NCBI GenBank assembly: GCA_029936705.1
Contig: JAPYSD010000202.1
Span: 1-6,714 of the forward strand
Source: Croceicoccus sp.
Lineage (GTDB): Bacteria; Pseudomonadota; Alphaproteobacteria; Sphingomonadales; Sphingomonadaceae
Reading direction: 5' to 3'
Length of the DNA: 6,714 nt
Shown here: positions 1 to 6,714 of the stretch, in pieces
Layout: the number at the start of each line of letters is the position of its first letter
Numbering within the stretch: the stretch's first letter is position 1
Notes under the pieces: model-generated
What the model was told of the DNA's origin: nothing
Databases searched by the model: none
The model's input: only the letters and a program-made list of their open reading frames with translations
Made by a program: the position numbers and the translations under genes

Positions 1-184
1 CCGCCGCACCGTGGCCGAAGGCGCCTTTACCGCGCCGGTGCTCAAGGGGCTGGCCGACGAGATGGGGGTCGCCATGCCGATCACCGATGCAGTCTGCGGC
101 CTGCTGGCCGGCGAGGTCAGCGTGACCGACATGGTGCGCGACATATTGGCGCGGCCGCTGCGCACGGAAATGGAAACGCCGTGA
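1..184 (+). CDS. gpsA: Glycerol-3-phosphate dehydrogenase [NAD(P)+], C-terminal end (partial)
   Basis: This is the last 60 codons of a gene whose 5' part lies before the window; the frame begins at base 2 and ends at TGA 182-184. The visible protein begins RRTVAEGAFTAPVLKGLADE and continues with a stretch reading MPITDAVCGLLAGE. This matches the conserved C-terminal end of GpsA, where a TVEG-like segment is followed by a helix and the MPI-x-xxV motif. GpsA is cytoplasmic and reduces dihydroxyacetone phosphate to sn-glycerol-3-phosphate with NAD(P)H, supplying the backbone for phospholipid synthesis. Its stop codon overlaps the GTG start of the flippase-like gene in a GTGA arrangement, suggesting co-transcription and translational coupling. 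The catalytic and Rossmann parts are outside the window, so the assignment rests on the C-terminal motif alone. Confidence 0.88.
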   Translation, partial: RRTVAEGAFTAPVLKGLADEMGVAMPITDAVCGLLAGEVSVTDMVRDILARPLRTEMETP

Positions 185-1785
185 CAGGCCGGGACGGGGC
201 CGGCGGGCACGGGGCGGATCTTCCCGGCGCGAACCCGGCACCGCGGGGTCCGGGCTCGCGAGAGGACGGCGAGTCCAGCGATCTCGCCACGCTGGCGAAG
301 GGCGGGCGCACCAATTTCTTCGGCTTCCTGCTGCGCCTTGTCGCGCGGCTGCCGTTCCTGTTCATTGCGGGCCGGTTCTATGGTGCGGACCAGCTGGGGC
401 GGTTCGCATCGGCGCTGATCATCATCGAGATCGGCGGACAGCTCGCGACGCTGGGGCTGAAACGCGGTCTGGCAAAGGAGATGGGGCAGGGCGACCGCGA
501 GGAAGCCGCCGTCATCGCCGACGGGCTGCTGCTGTCGCTGCTGTTCTCGTCGCTGCTGGCGGGCATATTGTTCGTCTTTCCCGAACCGATGTTCCCCAAT
601 GGCATGAATAGCCGCTGGGACCTGCTGCTGCCCTTTGCGCTGGTGTTCCTGGCCGTGACCGAGGTGATGCTGGCGGCGCTGGCGTTCCGATACAATATTG
701 CCGCCACCGTGCGCAGCCGCGCGGTGGTCGAACCGTGGGTGCTGTCCATCGCTGCCGGCGCGCTGCTGTTCGTGCCCGCGCTGGCCGAAGGCGGGCTGGC
801 GATCAGCTATCTGCTGTCCGTCGCCGCAGCCGCGATCACGGCGTTCGTCCCGATGCTGCGCATGTACGGCCTGCCGCACGGGTGGACCCCGCAGACGATG
901 CGTCTGCTGCGGCTGGCGCGCGAGAACCTGCCGCTGGCGCTGGCAGACGCGATCGAGTGGGGCACGCGCAGGCTGGACATCGCGATCCTGGGGTTCTTCG
1001 TCAGCCCGGCGACGGTCGGCGTCTATTACGTCGCCGTGCAGGTCGCCAGCCTGCCGCAGAAGCTGAAGACCAGTTTCGAACCGATTCTTGGCCCCGTCAT
1101 CGTGCGCAAGCTGAACGAGAAGGACTATGCCGCCATCGCGCGGCAGGTATGCCAGGCAGGCTTCTGGATCATCGCGGCGCAAACCGGCGTGGCGCTGGCG
1201 CTGGGCATCACGGGGGAAGCCGTGATGGGCCTGGTCGGACCGGGCTTTGTCGGCGGCACCGGGGCGCTGGCGTTCCTGCTGCTGGCCGAGGTCGTCGCCG
1301 CCACCGCGGTCGTGTCGGAAGCCGCGCTGATCTACCTGGCGCGCATCCGCAACCTGGTGGTGTCGATCGTCACGATCTGCCTGCAGGCGGCGCTGACCGT
1401 TGGGCTGATCACGCTGGCGCAGCGGCTTGGCCTGGCCGAGGCGTTCCAGGCGGCATCGGTCGCGCTGGCGCTGGGGCTGGCGCTGGGCTTCGCGTCCATC
1501 ACCAAGTCGCGCATGCTGGGCCGCATGCTGGGCGAATCGATCAACAATTTCCGCTGGCCGCTGATCTGGGCGATCGCGCCTGCCGTGGCGGTCGGCTATC
1601 TGTTCACCCTGCTGCCCGAATGGATCGAGTTGGCGCTGGGCGTGCCCGCCATCCTCGGCACCTATGGCCTGGTCATCTGGCGCAAGGGGTTCGGGCCGGA
1701 GGACCGCGTGCTGTTCAAGTCGGGCGGCAAGACCGCCGCGAATCCGGCGGACGAGGTGCTTCCTTCGGCCGAGAGGGGGCGCTAG
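181..1785 (+). CDS. Multi-pass flippase-like polysaccharide/lipopolysaccharide biosynthesis protein
   Basis: A 534-residue integral membrane protein with about 13 hydrophobic segments (roughly residues 45-64, 73-92, 112-134, 147-168, 186-202, 206-225, 265-285, 327-345, 361-385, 392-414, 422-440, 458-477, 482-500). The length, the segment pattern and an opening segment reading GGRTNFFGFLLRLVARLPFL resemble the Wzx/RfbX-type oligosaccharide flippases of the MOP (MATE/MVF) superfamily, which move lipid-linked saccharides across the inner membrane. The substrate cannot be told from sequence. GTG 181 is the only ATG/GTG/TTG start before the first membrane segment: upstream the frame is open to the window edge without one. 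GGAAA stretches at 166-170 and 172-176 could serve as a weak ribosome binding site. The first ~40 residues are a hydrophilic Gly/Pro/Asp-rich cytoplasmic tail. It follows gpsA with a 4-base overlap. Flippase family confidence is good; exact role is inferred. Confidence 0.8.
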   Translation: MTGRDGAGGHGADLPGANPAPRGPGSREDGESSDLATLAKGGRTNFFGFLLRLVARLPFLFIAGRFYGADQLGRFASALIIIEIGGQLATLGLKRGLAKEMGQGDREEAAVIADGLLLSLLFSSLLAGILFVFPEPMFPNGMNSRWDLLLPFALVFLAVTEVMLAALAFRYNIAATVRSRAVVEPWVLSIAAGALLFVPALAEGGLAISYLLSVAAAAITAFVPMLRMYGLPHGWTPQTMRLLRLARENLPLALADAIEWGTRRLDIAILGFFVSPATVGVYYVAVQVASLPQKLKTSFEPILGPVIVRKLNEKDYAAIARQVCQAGFWIIAAQTGVALALGITGEAVMGLVGPGFVGGTGALAFLLLAEVVAATAVVSEAALIYLARIRNLVVSIVTICLQAALTVGLITLAQRLGLAEAFQAASVALALGLALGFASITKSRMLGRMLGESINNFRWPLIWAIAPAVAVGYLFTLLPEWIELALGVPAILGTYGLVIWRKGFGPEDRVLFKSGGKTAANPADEVLPSAERGR

Positions 1786-1787
1786 GA
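1784..1787 (+). promoter_or_regulatory. Ribosome binding site of the OmpA-like gene
   Basis: AGGA lies 8 bases before ATG 1796 and uses the AG of the preceding gene's TAG stop. It supports 1796 as the start rather than the in-frame ATG at 1664, which is deep inside the flippase-like gene and would add residues without membrane or domain character. Confidence 0.6.
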
Positions 1788-1795
1788 CGCCGGGG

Positions 1796-2554
1796 ATGAG
1801 ACTATTGTTCGAGATTCCGGACTGGCTGCGGGTCGTCACCGGCGCGGTGATCGTGGGCTGCATCGCGCTGTTCGCGCACGCGCAGACGGGGCGCAACATG
1901 ATCGAGCGGCTGGAAGCAAGGGCCGAGCGCGCCATCGCCGCCAATGGCGGCACGGGCATCACCGCCGATTTCACCACCACCAACGGTTGGCCCACGCGCC
2001 ACCCGGTGCTGAGCGGTGGCGAGGACCTGCCCGACGACATTCGCGCGCGGGTCGCGCGGGCCGTGGCCGATCTGCCCGGCGTGGGCGGCGCGCACTGGGA
2101 CAGCCGTTCGCGCAGCGTCGTCGCGCCCGAGCCCGAGATCGAGCGCGGGCCGTTCCACTGCCAGCGCGATGTCGAGACTCTGCTGTCCGTGCGCGTCATC
2201 CGGTTCGGGCAGGGCAGCGCGCAGATCGATCCGGAAAGCGCGATCCTGCTGGACGAGGTCGCGACCGCGCTGAAACCCTGCCGCGGCAGCATCATCGCCA
2301 TTACCGGCCATTCGGACGCGGTCGGCGATGCCGCGGTCAATCTGCGACTGTCGCGCGAACGGGCGGCAGAGGTGCGCGATGCGCTGGTCGACCGCGGCCT
2401 GCCGCGCGATTCGCTGCGAGCGACGGGGCTGGGTTCGGCGCAACCGATCGAGGGGTTGCAGCCCGAGGATCCCGCCAATCGCCGCATCGAATTCTCGGTG
2501 ATCGAGGTCGCTCCGCTGCGCCCGACGCCGATCGACATTCCCGACGCGGGTTAG
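1796..2554 (+). CDS. Membrane-attached OmpA-family peptidoglycan-binding protein with a BON-like middle region
   Basis: The 252-residue protein has one hydrophobic segment (about residues 13-29), a middle region (about 35-105) and a C-terminal OmpA-like domain (about 128-236). The OmpA domain shows VIRFGQGSAQI, then GHSDAVGDAAVNLRLSRERA, then ANRRIEFSV. Asp174 and Arg189 sit where OmpA/Pal/MotB-type domains contact the diaminopimelate of peptidoglycan, so cell-wall binding in the periplasm is likely. The middle region contains DDIRARVARAVADLPGV, which resembles a BON-type repeat; BON plus OmpA is known from mycobacterial ArfA, but this match is by eye. Cys121 and Cys162 flank the start of the OmpA domain and could form a disulfide. 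The hydrophobic segment may be an inner-membrane anchor, or may be cleaved after AHA at residue 29; acidic residues at 6 and 9 are unusual for a signal peptide. The gene follows the flippase-like gene by 10 bases. Confidence 0.85.
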   Translation: MRLLFEIPDWLRVVTGAVIVGCIALFAHAQTGRNMIERLEARAERAIAANGGTGITADFTTTNGWPTRHPVLSGGEDLPDDIRARVARAVADLPGVGGAHWDSRSRSVVAPEPEIERGPFHCQRDVETLLSVRVIRFGQGSAQIDPESAILLDEVATALKPCRGSIIAITGHSDAVGDAAVNLRLSRERAAEVRDALVDRGLPRDSLRATGLGSAQPIEGLQPEDPANRRIEFSVIEVAPLRPTPIDIPDAG

Positions 2555-2558
2555 GAGG
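2553..2558 (+). promoter_or_regulatory. Strong ribosome binding site of the 60-aa membrane protein gene
   Basis: A full AGGAGG sits 5 bases before ATG 2564 and overlaps the TAG stop (2552-2554) of the OmpA-like gene. This near-consensus site is the main evidence that the short reading frame is translated, and suggests coupling to termination of the upstream gene. Confidence 0.75.
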
Positions 2559-2563
2559 ACGCC

Positions 2564-2746
2564 ATGCCGCTTTGGGTCGAACTGATGGTCTTCATGCTGA
2601 TCATCTATGGCGCCGTGCTGGCGCTGATGCTGAGCTGGCTGCAACGTCGCGCGCGGCTTGCGCGCTTGACGCGGCAGCGTGCAAGGCGTCAGTTGAACAA
2701 GCGTCGTGGCAGCGACGAGACAATTGGGAAGAGCGAGGAAATCTAG
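2564..2746 (+). CDS. Small single-span membrane protein of unknown function
   Basis: I do not recognise a family for this 60-residue protein. It has one membrane segment (about residues 4-26, WVELMVFMLIIYGAVLALML) followed at once by a strongly basic stretch (residues 28-48, eleven Arg/Lys) and an acidic end, SDETIGKSEEI. The positive-inside rule predicts a periplasmic N-terminus and cytoplasmic C-terminus; the basic stretch could lie on the membrane surface or touch nucleic acid or a partner, but that is speculation. Evidence for a real gene is the AGGAGG site at good spacing, position between two tightly spaced genes in the same direction, and sensible composition. The stop TAG directly abuts the next ATG, so the two products are probably made in a coupled way. 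A partner role with the OmpA-like or HhH neighbours is an inference from context. Confidence 0.72.
   Translation: MPLWVELMVFMLIIYGAVLALMLSWLQRRARLARLTRQRARRQLNKRRGSDETIGKSEEI
2735..2740 (+). promoter_or_regulatory. Ribosome binding site of the HhH-domain gene
   Basis: GAGGAA lies 6 bases before ATG 2747, within the last codons of the 60-aa gene. It supports independent initiation at 2747 even though the preceding stop TAG (2744-2746) touches the start codon. Confidence 0.6.
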
Positions 2747-3382
2747 ATGGTTGAGATGATCCAGTCGAACTGGCTGGCGTTCCTGCTGGTCGTCATCGTG
2801 GCCGTGCTGATCGCCGTCTGGCTGATCGCAAGGCCGAAGAAGCCGCGCGATCGCAGCTATCGCCCCGACGTGCTGGACGAGGGCGTGGCGCCAGCACAGC
2901 GCAACCAGGCCTTTATCGATGCGCCGCCTGCCAGTGCGGGCAGGCCCGCGCATGAACACGAACCCCCCGCCGTGCCCGATACGCTTGGCGGAACGGGCAT
3001 CGCGGTCGGCGCCGCCGCGCTGATGGCCGAGGAAGAGCACGAGGAAGCCGAGGCGTCACGGCATATGCACGAGGACCAGATGCCCGACACGCCGCGCGAC
3101 GCGCAGGCCGTGGCCGCGGCGGTCAAGATGCATGACGAGGGCACGACCGACGACCTGCTGCGGATCAAGGGCGTGGGGCCCAAGCTGGCTGAGCTGCTCT
3201 CGTCCATGGGCATCTCGCGCTATGACCAGATCGCGGCGTGGAGCGATTCCGACGTGCAGGAGATCGACTCGCAGATGGGCCGCTTCGCCGGGCGGATCGA
3301 GCGGGACGACTGGCGCACGCAGGCGCGGTATCTCGCCTCGGGCGATACCGCGTCCTACGAGGAAAAGTTCGGCAAGCTCTAG
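2747..3382 (+). CDS. Membrane-anchored protein with C-terminal helix-hairpin-helix domain
   Basis: The 211-residue protein has an N-terminal membrane segment (about residues 8-28), a basic ARPKKPRDR stretch just after it that predicts a cytoplasmic C-terminal part, a long low-complexity linker rich in Ala, Pro, Glu and His (about 40-130), and a C-terminal domain (about 134-198). That domain contains LLRIKGVGPKLAELLSSMGI, a helix-hairpin-helix motif, followed by a YDQIAAWSDSDVQEID stretch and a GRIERDDWRTQA stretch. The same domain is known as an appendix on ribosomal protein L21 and on NADH dehydrogenase subunit E in alphaproteobacteria, and in proteins loosely labelled 5' DNA nuclease-like. 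HhH motifs often bind DNA without sequence preference, but this variant may mediate protein or RNA contacts; no nuclease active site is visible. It is last in the operon-like cluster. The domain call is firm, the function is open. Confidence 0.82.
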   Translation: MVEMIQSNWLAFLLVVIVAVLIAVWLIARPKKPRDRSYRPDVLDEGVAPAQRNQAFIDAPPASAGRPAHEHEPPAVPDTLGGTGIAVGAAALMAEEEHEEAEASRHMHEDQMPDTPRDAQAVAAAVKMHDEGTTDDLLRIKGVGPKLAELLSSMGISRYDQIAAWSDSDVQEIDSQMGRFAGRIERDDWRTQARYLASGDTASYEEKFGKL

Positions 3383-3383
3383 G

Positions 3384-3917
3384 TCAGGCCTCGCCGCCGT
3401 CGCCGCGCTTCGCGAGCCTTGTTTTGCAGCCGTCGACCAGCTGGCCCAGCGTGGAGGAGGCGGGGAAGATCACTTTCCCGCCGCCCGCCACGGTCGCATA
3501 GAACGGCCCGCCGGTCAGCGCGATCCAGTGCGGATCGTCGGATGCCAGCGACCCGCTCCACTGGTCGCCGTCGTTGCTGACGGGCAGGCGCAGGATGCCG
3601 CGATAGCCCACGAAGGACAGCATCGCCTTGGCGCCGTCGTCCGACGGGACGTTGCGGACCGCCTTGACCATGCCGTTGTCGCACGACAGCGTCAGCAGGG
3701 CGGGCATGCCCGGTTCGCCATAGATCGCGCCCCCGTCCTCGCTGACCCAGCGGCCGTCTGGCGGATCGATCTTGCCCGGCATGGGAATATCCTCCGGCGC
3801 GGGTTTCGCATCGCTCAGCTGCATGCGGATGGGACCGCCGGCGGACGCTTTCTCGTCGTCCCCCGAACAGGCGGCCAGCGCCAGCGCGGCCAGCAGCAGG
3901 CTTGCCTTAGCGCGCAT
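3384..3917 (-). CDS. Putative lipoprotein of unknown function
   Basis: This 177-residue protein begins MRAKASLLLAALALAACSGD, a lipoprotein signal peptide with lipobox LAAC and predicted lipidated Cys17. Ser at the next position fits sorting to the outer membrane by the usual Lol +2 rule. The mature part is soluble with no membrane segment. Two further cysteines, Cys79 (TLSCDNG) and Cys164 (LVDGCKT), could form a disulfide in the periplasm. I do not recognise the family; the aromatic and glycine-rich strands (about residues 100-152) suggest a small beta-rich fold. The start ATG 3917-3915 overlaps the end of the S10 peptidase gene by 11 bases, so it is probably co-transcribed and coupled with it. 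The stop lies one base from the stop of the converging HhH gene. Confidence 0.82.
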   Translation of the reverse strand: MRAKASLLLAALALAACSGDDEKASAGGPIRMQLSDAKPAPEDIPMPGKIDPPDGRWVSEDGGAIYGEPGMPALLTLSCDNGMVKAVRNVPSDDGAKAMLSFVGYRGILRLPVSNDGDQWSGSLASDDPHWIALTGGPFYATVAGGGKVIFPASSTLGQLVDGCKTRLAKRGDGGEA

Positions 3918-5430
3918 TGATGAATGCCCTGATGTCGGAGGACAGCTTCGCGCGGTCCTCGTCGCGGATATACATCATGTGGCCCGCGTCGTAATAGCGA
4001 TGCTCGATCCGCGATTGATCGAAGCCTGTGCGCGACAACGCATATTCGGCGGCGAAGAACGGGGTGGCGAAATCGTACCAGCCCTGGCCGACGAAGATCC
4101 GCATGTCCGAGTTTTCGCGCATCGCCTTGCCCAGATAGGGGGCGACCGTCAGATAGGCATTGGTGTCGCGCCAGCCGGGAAGCTTCCAGTCCCAGTCGCC
4201 GACGCTGCCGATGGTGACATATTGCCGGTCGGTGGCGTAACCGACGCTGTCGCGCATCCAGCTGTTCATCGCCGCTGCATAGCCCGCGTCGATGCCATAG
4301 AAGCTGGGATCGTTATCGGGCGTTTCGCCCGCGCTGTCGTAATCGACGCCGGTATAGCGGCTGTCGAGCCGGCCCACGGTCAGGCCCTGGTCGCGCAGCA
4401 GCTCCTTGTAGAAGCGGCTGGGCGTCACGCGCAGTTCGGCCTGGTCGAGATAGGTTTCCGACAGTCCCGTCAGGCGCGACAGCTCTGCCCGGACGCTGGC
4501 GCGTTCGGCATCGCCCAGGTTCTGCCCCTTGAGCAGCGCGGCGGCATAGGGGCCGATCGCGAACTGGCGTGCTTCCTCGACCAGCGCCTCGACCGAGGGG
4601 GCCTGGACCTTGCCGTGGTAATGCGCCGTCGCGGCCATGGTCGGCAGGTTGGTGATATAGGAAAGCTCGTTCCCCTCGGTATCCGCGCCCGCGGCAAAGT
4701 CGAGGATGGTCGAGATCAGGATCACGCCGTTGAGGCCGACGTCGTTGTACGCGCCCTCAAGCTCGTTAACCACGGCGGCGCTGCGGGTGGTGCCATAGCT
4801 TTCGCCGCCGACGAATTTCGGGCTGTTCCAGCGGCCGTTCTCGCTGATCCACTTGCGGATCACCTCGGCCACGGACTTGGCGTCGGCGGTGACGCCCCAG
4901 TAGTCCTGCGGATCGGTATCGCCGATCGCGTGCGAGAAGCCGGTGCCGACCGGGTCGATGAACACCAGGTCGGTGACGTCCAGCAGCGAATCCGGATTGT
5001 CGAGGATGGGGTAGGGCGGTCCGCCGTCGTCGCGGGCATCGGACGGGATCGCGACGCGCTTGGGTCCGAATGCGCCCATCTGCAGCCAGACCGATCCCGA
5101 TCCGGGACCGCCGTTGTACAGGAAGGTGACGGGCCGCGTCTTGTCCTGCGGGTCGGCGATATAGGCGGTGGTCACGATGGCGGCGGCGGGGTTGCCGTCG
5201 TCGTCCTTCAGCACCTGTTCCTGCACCGTGGCTGTATAGCGCACGCGCTTGCCGCCGAAATTGCCGGTAAAGGATTTCGATGCCGCGTTCGGCTGATAGT
5301 CCGCAGCGGGCTCTGCCCCGCGCTTATCGTCGTCCTGCGCCATCGCGGGCGCGGGGACAAGGCTGGCGGCAAGGGCGGAACCGGCAAGGGCTAGCGCGGC
5401 AAGGCGCGGGGATCGCAAGGTCTTGATCAT
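3907..5430 (-). CDS. Secreted S10-family serine carboxypeptidase-like protein
   Basis: A 507-residue alpha/beta-hydrolase of peptidase family S10. A signal peptide covers about residues 1-31, with likely cleavage after AMA (residues 29-31), so the protein is periplasmic or exported. The oxyanion region is FLYNGGPGSGSVWLQMGAFG (about 103-122), followed by FIDPVGTGFSHA (157-168). The nucleophile is Ser211 in GGESYGTTR, the likely acid Asp453 in GQGWYDFATPF, and the histidine His484 in YYDAGHMMY. All three catalytic residues are present, so the enzyme should be active; members release C-terminal residues from peptides, usually at acidic pH, but the bacterial substrates are little known. ATG 5430-5428 is chosen because it gives a complete signal peptide; the frame continues upstream only as out-of-frame reading through uvrB. 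A weak AGG lies 7 bases before the start. It lies 88 bases downstream of uvrB and overlaps the lipoprotein gene. Confidence 0.9.
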   Translation of the reverse strand: MIKTLRSPRLAALALAGSALAASLVPAPAMAQDDDKRGAEPAADYQPNAASKSFTGNFGGKRVRYTATVQEQVLKDDDGNPAAAIVTTAYIADPQDKTRPVTFLYNGGPGSGSVWLQMGAFGPKRVAIPSDARDDGGPPYPILDNPDSLLDVTDLVFIDPVGTGFSHAIGDTDPQDYWGVTADAKSVAEVIRKWISENGRWNSPKFVGGESYGTTRSAAVVNELEGAYNDVGLNGVILISTILDFAAGADTEGNELSYITNLPTMAATAHYHGKVQAPSVEALVEEARQFAIGPYAAALLKGQNLGDAERASVRAELSRLTGLSETYLDQAELRVTPSRFYKELLRDQGLTVGRLDSRYTGVDYDSAGETPDNDPSFYGIDAGYAAAMNSWMRDSVGYATDRQYVTIGSVGDWDWKLPGWRDTNAYLTVAPYLGKAMRENSDMRIFVGQGWYDFATPFFAAEYALSRTGFDQSRIEHRYYDAGHMMYIRDEDRAKLSSDIRAFINAR

Positions 5431-5518
5431 GCGCAACCTAATGCGGACATCGGCGGCAGAACGCAATTTGCAGGGCCGGTCTTTTCCCTCGATTTGCCGC
5501 AAAAAGCGGTATCTGCCG
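5431..5518. other. Intergenic gap between uvrB and the peptidase gene, with inverted repeats
   Basis: These 88 bases are the only intergenic stretch of any length in the window. A small hairpin can form from CCGC (5497-5500) and GCGG (5506-5509) around an A5 loop on the plus strand (U5 in the uvrB-direction transcript). A wider pair, CGGCAGA (5454-5460) and TCTGCCG (5512-5518), encloses it. There is no U-run after either stem, so a classical intrinsic terminator for uvrB is not convincing. I find no promoter with good -35 and -10 boxes for the peptidase gene. Confidence 0.4.

Positions 5519-6714
<1,196 letters not shown>

Noticed and set aside
1664..1795. Upstream in-frame start for the OmpA-like gene
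   Set aside because: It lies inside the flippase-like gene in another frame and gives an Arg/Ser-rich sequence. ATG 1796 has a ribosome binding site and leads directly to the membrane segment.
735..1799. A 354-codon plus-strand frame inside the flippase-like gene
   Set aside because: It is rich in Arg, Ala and Gly with no membrane or domain pattern. The overlapping frame encodes a coherent multi-pass membrane protein.
1802..3040. A 412-codon open frame on the minus strand opposite the OmpA-like, 60-aa and HhH genes
   Set aside because: The three plus-strand genes share one frame and this is its exact antisense register, open for the same codon-usage reason. Its composition (Arg/Gln/His/Asp-rich, low complexity) is typical of a shadow frame.
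3404..3414. Short CGCG-CTT-CGCG hairpin near the converging stops
   Set aside because: A four-base stem inside the lipoprotein coding region with no T-run is expected by chance in GC-rich DNA and is not a credible terminator.
3772..5394. A 540-codon open frame on the plus strand opposite the peptidase and lipoprotein genes
   Set aside because: It is codon-register antisense to the peptidase gene. Stops in that register would need TTA, CTA or TCA codons in the real gene, which are rare in GC-rich DNA. The product has no recognisable domain and the minus-strand protein has a full catalytic triad.
5431..5471. Possible promoter for the peptidase gene (TTGCGT, 17 bases, CATTAG on the minus strand)
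   Set aside because: Each box matches only about three of six consensus bases, and the -10-like box lies only about ten bases from the ATG, leaving no room for a normal leader.

Overview
The window looks like a piece of core chromosome from a high-GC alphaproteobacterium, most likely Sphingomonadales (Erythrobacteraceae or Sphingomonadaceae type). This placement is inferred from gene content, GC-rich third codon positions and overall protein character; no rRNA or marker phylogeny is available here. Every gene has similar composition. I see no mobile element, CRISPR array, tRNA or rRNA, and no clear sign of recent transfer.

Left half (1-3382, plus strand): five tightly packed genes that look like one operon. 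They are the 3' end of gpsA (glycerol-3-phosphate dehydrogenase), a 534-aa multi-pass flippase-like protein (polysaccharide/lipid export superfamily), a 252-aa membrane-attached OmpA-like peptidoglycan-binding protein, a 60-aa single-span membrane protein, and a 211-aa membrane-anchored protein ending in a helix-hairpin-helix domain. The junctions are a 4-base GTGA overlap, gaps of 10 and 9 bases, and a stop codon abutting the next ATG. The first two genes fit envelope lipid/polysaccharide synthesis. The last three form a small module of membrane proteins of unknown joint function and are the least understood part of the window.

Right half (3384-6714, minus strand): transcription runs the other way. 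In transcription order there is the C-terminal 397 residues of UvrB (nucleotide excision repair), an 88-base intergenic gap, a secreted S10-family serine carboxypeptidase-like protein (507 aa), and a 177-aa lipoprotein of unknown function that overlaps the peptidase gene by 11 bases. The two halves converge with a single base between opposing stop codons.

Overall this is mostly ordinary housekeeping and envelope DNA. The points most worth a second look are the three-gene membrane module (one shared reading frame separated only by amber codons, plus a membrane-tethered HhH domain), the BON-like region before the OmpA domain, and the peptidase-lipoprotein pair. I do not see strong evidence for a wholly new system.
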